This document shows positions 58,757-64,000 of a DNA stretch of 64,000 nucleotides, piece after piece (within the stretch, counting starts at the first letter, position 1; every line of letters starts with the position of its first letter). A program made the translations under genes and the position numbers. Origin of the DNA: NCEH01 sp002257205 (GTDB lineage Bacteria > Pseudomonadota > Alphaproteobacteria > Rhizobiales > Xanthobacteraceae); the NCBI RefSeq assembly GCF_043195105.1, contig NZ_JBAFWO010000006.1. The stretch is one strand, 5' to 3'. The notes under the pieces were generated by a model. It did not search any database. It saw only the letters and a program-made list of their open reading frames with translations, and was not told the origin of the DNA.

Positions 58757-60079
58757 ATGAATGCCCTCCTGACGCTGCGCGCGACCCTGGAATCGGGGCT
58801 GGAGGACAGCCCGCCGGTGCGTGTCGGCGGTGTCGTACGCGAGGTGGCGCCGACCCATTTTCGCGTCTGCGGCCTCTCGCATTTGGTAAAACTCGGCGAG
58901 CGCGTCGGCATCGACGTGGACGGGCGCATGCGCATCGGCGAGGTGGTGCGCGTGGACGATGCGGGCGCGGTGGTGAAGCCGTTCGACGAGCGCGCCAGCA
59001 TCGGCGTCGGCGCCACGGCCTATCGCATCGGACCGCTCACCCTGGCCCCCGATTCCAGCTGGAAGGGGCGGGTGGTGAACGCCCTCGGCGTTCCTCTCGA
59101 CTCGCGCGGGCCGTTGATCCGGGGCGCGAGGCGCATGCCGCTTGATGCCCAGCCGCCCGCCGCCATGAACCGCAACCGCATCGAAAAACCACTGCGCACG
59201 GGGGTGCGGGTGATCGATATCTTCACCCCCATCTGCGAGGGCCAGCGCATTGGCATCTTTGCCGGCTCAGGGGTTGGCAAATCCACGCTGCTGTCCATGT
59301 TTGCCGGCTGTTCGGGCTTCGATACGGTGGTGGTCGCCCTGGTGGGCGAGCGCGGGCGGGAAGTGCGCGAATTCCTGGAAGGTCCGCTCGCGCCCAATCG
59401 CGACAAGGCGGTGGTGGTGGTTTCCACCAGCGACGAGAGCCCCATGATGCGGCGCCTCGCGCCCCAGGCGGCGCTGGGGATCGCGGAATATTTCCGCGAC
59501 CAGGGCGAATCGGTTCTGCTGATCGTCGATTCCGTCACCCGCTACGCCCATGCGGCGCGCGACGTGGCCCTTGCCGCCGGCGAACCGGCGGTTGCGCGCG
59601 GCTATGCGCCGAGCGTCTTTTCCACCTTGCCGAAGCTGCTGGAGCGCGCCGGGCCCGGCCCGCAGGGCGCCGGCAGCATTTCCGGGGTGTTCTCGGTTCT
59701 GGTGGACGGCGACGACCACAATGACCCCGTTGCCGACGCCATCCGCGGCACGCTCGACGGACATATCGTGCTCGACCGCGCCATCGCCGACCAGGGCCGC
59801 TTTCCCGCGGTGAACGTGCTCGGCTCCATCTCCCGCCTCGCCGATCTGGTCTGGACCCGCCCGGAGCGGGATCTGGTGCAGAAGCTCAAGGGCATGATCG
59901 CGCGGTTCGAGGATACGCGCGACCTGCGGCTCATGGGCGGCTACCAGCCCGGCAGCGACCTCGAGCTCGACCGCGCGGTGGAACTGGTGCCGCGCATCTA
60001 CGAGAGCCTGCGCCAGGACCCCCATTCGCCGCCTAGCACCGACCCGTTCCGAGAGCTGGCCGAGGCGATCCAAGGCTGA
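58757..60079 (+). CDS. fliI: Flagellum-specific export ATPase FliI
   Basis: A 440-residue F1-beta-like ATPase: Walker A AGSGVGKST (G170 to S176) in IGIFAGSGVGKSTLLSM, the catalytic Glu in VGERGREVREF, Walker B LLIVDSVTRYA, and the C-terminal PHSPPSTDPFRELAEA. It energises release of export substrates from chaperones. ATG 58757 gives the family N-terminus; an earlier in-frame codon at 58727 adds ten residues. Its presumed regulator is the FliH-like protein of the fliF operon. Confidence 0.97.
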   Translation: MNALLTLRATLESGLEDSPPVRVGGVVREVAPTHFRVCGLSHLVKLGERVGIDVDGRMRIGEVVRVDDAGAVVKPFDERASIGVGATAYRIGPLTLAPDSSWKGRVVNALGVPLDSRGPLIRGARRMPLDAQPPAAMNRNRIEKPLRTGVRVIDIFTPICEGQRIGIFAGSGVGKSTLLSMFAGCSGFDTVVVALVGERGREVREFLEGPLAPNRDKAVVVVSTSDESPMMRRLAPQAALGIAEYFRDQGESVLLIVDSVTRYAHAARDVALAAGEPAVARGYAPSVFSTLPKLLERAGPGPQGAGSISGVFSVLVDGDDHNDPVADAIRGTLDGHIVLDRAIADQGRFPAVNVLGSISRLADLVWTRPERDLVQKLKGMIARFEDTRDLRLMGGYQPGSDLELDRAVELVPRIYESLRQDPHSPPSTDPFRELAEAIQG

Positions 60080-60185
60080 GCCCCGGCAGTTTCACACAAG
60101 CTAGTTTTGATCAGATGGCCCGAAGGGTGGCCCCCAAGGCTAGCCCGGCCGTTCCGGCGTCGCGCCAAACCGAGGACAGAGATAC

Positions 60186-61445
60186 ATGAGCCTTTATGGA
60201 ATGCTGCGCACGAGCGTGTCCGGAATGAATGCCCAGTCGAACCTGCTGAGCACGGTTTCGGACAATATCGCCAATTCCGGTACTGCCGGCTACAAGAGTT
60301 CCTCGACGGAATTCTCCTCCCTGCTGCTCCAGACCGACAGTTCTTCCTACGAATCTGGCTCGGTGGTCACCGATGTGCGCCACGCGATCAGCAAACAGGG
60401 CAACCTGTCCTATTCCGGCACGTCCACGGATCTTGCGGTGCAGGGCAACGGCTTCTTCATGGTGCAGGACCCCTCGGGCCAGACGCTGCTGACGCGTGCC
60501 GGCGGGTTCCAGGTGGATGCCGCCACCGGCAATCTCACCAACAGCGCCGGGCTGACGCTGATGGGCTACGACATCGCGGACGGCAAAAGCCCGAACGTGG
60601 TGCTGAACGGCGCCGGCGGCCTTGCGGCGATCAATCTGCAGAACACCAAGCTGGCCGCCAATCCCTCCACCACAGGTGCGTTCGCGGCCAATCTGCCGTC
60701 CAACGCGGCGGTGGTCGCGGCGCCGACGGCGGGCGCCAATTTGGTTGCGTCCTCGTTCAGCCAGAAGTCCTCGCTTGTGGCCTATGACAATGTGGGCAAC
60801 CAGGTGACGCTCGACATCTTCATGAGCAAGACGGTGGCCACGCCCGCCACCTGGGAAGTCGCCGTGTTCGACCAGGCGGATGCCCCCGCGACCGGCAATT
60901 TTCCCTATTCCAGCGCCGCTTTGGCCACCCAGACGCTGACCTTCGACACCTATGGCAATCTCGCATCGGGCGGCTCGATCAGCCTTGGCGTTCCCGGCGG
61001 CCAGACCCTGGCCATCGACATGAGCGGCATGACCCAGCTCGCCGCCAATTACACGCCGCTGACCGCGAGCGTGAACGGCAATGCGCCGAGCTCGGTCGCC
61101 GGCGTCACCATCAACAAGGACGGCACGGTCTACGCGACCGATTCCAACGGACGCCAATCGGCCATCTTCAAGATTCCGCTGGCCACGGTGGAGAGCCCTG
61201 ACCACCTCACGCCGGTGGCTGGCAATGCCTTCATCGCCAACCAGGAATCGGGCGCGGCGCAGGTCGGCTTCGCCGAGACCGCCGGGGTGGGTAGCGTCAT
61301 TTCCGGCGCCACCGAACAATCCAACGTCGATATGGCCTCGGAGCTGACCAAGATGATCGTCGCCCAGCGCGACTATACGGCCAACTCCAAGGTGTTCCAG
61401 ACCGGCACGGAATTGCTCGACGTGCTGATGAACCTGAAGCGGTGA
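60186..61445 (+). CDS. flgE: Flagellar hook protein FlgE
   Basis: A 419-residue hook subunit: MLRTSVSGMNAQSNLLSTV with DNIANSGTAGYKSS at the N-terminus, ITDVRHAISKQGNL-like VVTDVRHAISKQGNLSYSG, QGNGFFMVQDPSGQTLLTRAG, and the C-terminal EQSNVDMASELTKMIVAQR. Length is in the normal range for rhizobial FlgE. A 106-bp leader separates it from fliI and may carry its own promoter, as flgE-flgK-flgL often form a separate unit. Confidence 0.97.
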   Translation: MSLYGMLRTSVSGMNAQSNLLSTVSDNIANSGTAGYKSSSTEFSSLLLQTDSSSYESGSVVTDVRHAISKQGNLSYSGTSTDLAVQGNGFFMVQDPSGQTLLTRAGGFQVDAATGNLTNSAGLTLMGYDIADGKSPNVVLNGAGGLAAINLQNTKLAANPSTTGAFAANLPSNAAVVAAPTAGANLVASSFSQKSSLVAYDNVGNQVTLDIFMSKTVATPATWEVAVFDQADAPATGNFPYSSAALATQTLTFDTYGNLASGGSISLGVPGGQTLAIDMSGMTQLAANYTPLTASVNGNAPSSVAGVTINKDGTVYATDSNGRQSAIFKIPLATVESPDHLTPVAGNAFIANQESGAAQVGFAETAGVGSVISGATEQSNVDMASELTKMIVAQRDYTANSKVFQTGTELLDVLMNLKR

Positions 61446-61482
61446 GCGTCTTTCTTTTTCCTCCTGACCCTGCGAGTGCGTT

Positions 61483-62940
61483 ATGAGCCTGACGACGGCT
61501 TTCAATACCGCGCAGTCTTCGCTGCTCACCACGGCGACACAGATTTCCACGTCGGCCCGCAACGTGGCCGGCGCGGGAGATCCCGCGGCCTCGCGCAAGA
61601 TCACCGTCACCACCACCACGGCGGACGGGTCGGCGCGGGTCGTCAACATCACGCGCGCCAGCGACAACCTGCTCTATGAGCGCACGCTCGGCGCCACCTC
61701 GGCCAGCGCGGGACAGCAGGCGATCTTGCTGGGGCTCGGACAGCTGAAGCTGACCGTGGGCGACACCACGGACACCACCTCGCCGGCGGCCAAGCTCGGC
61801 GTGCTCGACAATGCGCTGAACACCTATGCCAACGCACCCGACAATACCACCCTCGCCACGGCGGTGGTGACGGCGGCCAAGGATGCCGCCATCGGCCTCA
61901 ATGCCGCGACCTCCACCGTGCAGCAATTGCGCGGCACCTCCGACAGCAAGATCGCCGACGCGGTGAGCCAGGTGAACGACCTGCTGGCCCAGTTCCAGGC
62001 GCAGAACACCGCGGTGGTGCTCGGCAGCGAAAACGGCACCGACGTGACCGACGCGCTCGACAAGCGCGACGCGATCCTCTCCCAGATCGCCGAGAAGATG
62101 GGCGTCACCACGGTGACCCGCGCCCATAACGACATCGTGGTCTATACCGACAGCGGCGCCACTTTGTTCGAGACCACGGCCCGCGCCGTCTCGTTCAAGT
62201 CCACGCCGGTGTTCGATGCCGCCACCACCGGCAATTCGGTATTCGTGGACGGCGTATCGGTCAGCGGCCCCTCGGCCGCCATGCCCTTGCAGAGCGGCGA
62301 AATCGCCGGGCTCGCGCGGGTGCGGGATTCCCTGACCGTCACCTATCAGAACCAGCTGGACGAGATGGCGCGCGGCCTGGTCGCGACCTTTGCCGAGAGC
62401 GACCAGACCGGCGGTGGCGCGCCGACGCTGCCCGGCCTCTTCACTTCCGGCTCGGCGAGCGTGCCGGGCGTGCTCACGCCCGGCCTTGCCGGTACGATCG
62501 CGGTCAATTCGGCCTTCGACTCGACGGTCGGCGGCAGCCCCGCTTTGCTGCGGGACGGCGGCGCGAACGGCGCGGCCTATGTCGCCAATACCACCTCCGC
62601 CGCCGCCTACAGCGTCCGCCTGCAAGCCACCGTGACGGCGCTGGAGGCGGCGCGGAGCTTCGATCCCGCCGGACAGCTGTCCTCGGGCACCGATCTTGCG
62701 ACCTTCGCGGCGGGCTCGGTGAGCTGGCTGGAGGCGCAGCGGCAGAGCGCGTCCGCGGCCTCCGACAGCGCGCGCGCCGTGCTGTCCCAGGCGTCCAATG
62801 CCCTGTCCACGATCACCGGCATCAATCTCGACCAGGAATATGCCGCGCAACTGGAGCTGGAACGCAGCTACCAGGCCTCCTCGAAGCTGATCGGCGTGAT
62901 CGGGCAGCTTTATGATTCCCTCTTCGCGGCCATCAGGTGA
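61483..62940 (+). CDS. flgK: Hook-filament junction protein FlgK
   Basis: A 485-residue junction protein: LTTATQISTSARNVAGAGDP at the N-terminus (rod-like motif degenerate, as in rhizobial FlgK), a long Ala/Thr-rich middle, NLDQEYAAQLELERSYQASSKLIGVIGQL (in part) at the C-terminus. It forms the first junction zone between hook and filament. Its TGA overlaps the possible GTG start of flgL. Confidence 0.94.
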   Translation: MSLTTAFNTAQSSLLTTATQISTSARNVAGAGDPAASRKITVTTTTADGSARVVNITRASDNLLYERTLGATSASAGQQAILLGLGQLKLTVGDTTDTTSPAAKLGVLDNALNTYANAPDNTTLATAVVTAAKDAAIGLNAATSTVQQLRGTSDSKIADAVSQVNDLLAQFQAQNTAVVLGSENGTDVTDALDKRDAILSQIAEKMGVTTVTRAHNDIVVYTDSGATLFETTARAVSFKSTPVFDAATTGNSVFVDGVSVSGPSAAMPLQSGEIAGLARVRDSLTVTYQNQLDEMARGLVATFAESDQTGGGAPTLPGLFTSGSASVPGVLTPGLAGTIAVNSAFDSTVGGSPALLRDGGANGAAYVANTTSAAAYSVRLQATVTALEAARSFDPAGQLSSGTDLATFAAGSVSWLEAQRQSASAASDSARAVLSQASNALSTITGINLDQEYAAQLELERSYQASSKLIGVIGQLYDSLFAAIR

Positions 62941-63995
62941 CTGAGATGATGAGCTCCTACATCTCCACGCTCGCGTGGACGAACACCGCGCTGAACACGC
63001 TGCCGAAGCTGCAATCGGATATTTCCAAGGTGAACGCCGAGATCGCGACCGGCCGCCACGCCGACGTGGGGCTGACGCTGGGTATCACCACCGGCCGCAG
63101 CGTGGATCTGCACATCAAGGAAACCGCGGTTCAGTCACTGATCGACGGCAATGCCCTGACCACGAACCAGCTCAGCCTCACGCAGAATGCGCTGACCGAC
63201 GTGTCCAACACCGCGAACAGCTTTCTTCAGAACCTGATGTCGGTGCCCGATACGTCCGGCGGCGCGGCCTCGCTGGAGGCGCACGGGAAAACCTCCATGA
63301 GCGCTCTCACCGCCACGCTGAACACCAGCGACGGCAAGCGCTTCATCTTCGCCGGCGTCAACAGCGCGGTGAAGCCGGTGGCGGACTACGGCGGCACGCC
63401 GAAGACCGCGCTCAACGTCGCCTTCGCCGCCAAGTTCGGGCTCGATCCCGTCGATCCGCAGAATGATCCGAAGATCGCGACCATCGCGCCCGCCGCCATG
63501 TCGAGCTTCCTCGACACCGAGTTCGCGGCCATGTTTACCGATCCCGCCTGGGGCGCCAACTGGTCGTCCGCGTCGAGCGAAAACCTCACCAGCCGGATCT
63601 CGCAGAACGAGCGGGCGACCGTCTCCACCAATGCCAACACGCAGCCCATGCGCGATCTCGCCATGGCCTATGCCATGGTCGGCGAACTCGGCATCGGCAG
63701 GATGTCCGCGAGCACGCTTCAGGTGGTGCTCGACAAGGCCCGCATCGTCGTGGGCGCGGCGATTTCCGGCGTCACGGACACCCAGGCGGCACTCGGCGTC
63801 ACCGAGCAGCGCGTCGCCACCTCGAACGAGAGCATGATCCAGGTGGTGGGGGCGACGCAGGCCCAGATTTCCGCCCTGGAAGGGGTGGACCCGGCGGAAG
63901 CCAAGACACGCATGGATACGCTGACGACGCAGCTCCAGATGTCCTACGCCACCACCGCCAAGCTCATGCAACTGAGCATTCTCAATTACGTCTAA
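62937..63995 (+). CDS. flgL: Hook-filament junction protein FlgL
   Basis: A 352-residue flagellin-like protein. The N-terminal helix LPKLQSDISKVNAEIATGRH and a C-terminal helix ending QMSYATTAKLMQLSILNYV match FlgL. It forms the second junction zone. Start may be GTG 62937 overlapping the flgK stop (GTGA) or ATG 62946; the ribosome site does not decide. The gene ends five bases before the window edge. In rhizobial order flaF, flbT and flgD would follow outside the window. Confidence 0.94.
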   Translation: MTEMMSSYISTLAWTNTALNTLPKLQSDISKVNAEIATGRHADVGLTLGITTGRSVDLHIKETAVQSLIDGNALTTNQLSLTQNALTDVSNTANSFLQNLMSVPDTSGGAASLEAHGKTSMSALTATLNTSDGKRFIFAGVNSAVKPVADYGGTPKTALNVAFAAKFGLDPVDPQNDPKIATIAPAAMSSFLDTEFAAMFTDPAWGANWSSASSENLTSRISQNERATVSTNANTQPMRDLAMAYAMVGELGIGRMSASTLQVVLDKARIVVGAAISGVTDTQAALGVTEQRVATSNESMIQVVGATQAQISALEGVDPAEAKTRMDTLTTQLQMSYATTAKLMQLSILNYV

Positions 63996-64000
63996 GCAGC

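Overview
This 64 kb, GC-rich window has the gene order and codon use of an alphaproteobacterial chromosome of the order Hyphomicrobiales (Rhizobiales). Evidence for this is the MotB-MotC-FliK set with an FtcR/Rem-type regulator, a flagellar cluster in rhizobial order, the murA-DUF2948-hisD-UPF0262-phosphatase block, and maf-yacG. The Xanthobacteraceae (Xanthobacter, Azorhizobium, Ancylobacter, Starkeya) are my best guess for the family, from general resemblance only.

Region 1 (1-9144) is a CoA-thioester catabolic locus in two divergent arms around an IclR-type regulator. The leftward arm holds the regulator, an acyl-CoA dehydrogenase, a DUF35 zinc-ribbon/OB-fold protein and a thiolase-like partner that lacks the usual nucleophilic Cys. 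The rightward arm holds enoyl-CoA hydratase, a two-domain 3-hydroxyacyl-CoA dehydrogenase, an SDR and an NDP-forming acyl-CoA synthetase. Together they could activate and beta-oxidise an unknown carboxylic acid.

Region 2 (about 9100-12980) is a decayed patch. It contains a deleted IS5-type transposase remnant at the 3' end of the synthetase gene, a frameshifted IS701-type transposase, a start-less hypothetical gene with an in-frame stop, and an RtcB-like gene that has lost its catalytic middle. It ends at a tRNA-Thr(CGT).

Region 3 (13.2-24.8 kb) is mostly housekeeping: murA, DUF2948, hisD, UPF0262, a low-molecular-weight phosphatase-like protein, a secreted alpha/beta hydrolase, maf and yacG. 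Then come a PuuC-type aldehyde dehydrogenase and a class III aminotransferase (likely polyamine or omega-amine catabolism) flanking a thiopurine-methyltransferase-like gene, and a glycine-zipper secreted protein.

Region 4 (25.0-29.7 kb) is a compact five-gene signalling module: an exported molybdopterin-oxidoreductase-like protein, a membrane PAS histidine kinase, a lone receiver, a receiver-EAL protein and a receiver-winged-helix protein. It lies directly upstream of flagellin and is the most system-like arrangement outside the known machinery.

Region 5 (29.9-64 kb) is a flagellar/chemotaxis cluster: flagellin; fliF, a FliH-like gene, motB, motC, fliK and a lytic transglycosylase; cheZ (opposite strand) and cheY; ftcR; a chemoreceptor; the long leftward operon motA, fliM, a small membrane protein, fliN, fliG, flhB, an unknown gene, flgB, flgC, fliE, flgG, flgA, flgI, a small ORF, motE, flgH, fliL, fliP; and the rightward flgF, fliI, flgE, flgK and flgL, which ends at the window edge. 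All assignments are from reading motifs and context; no database search was run.
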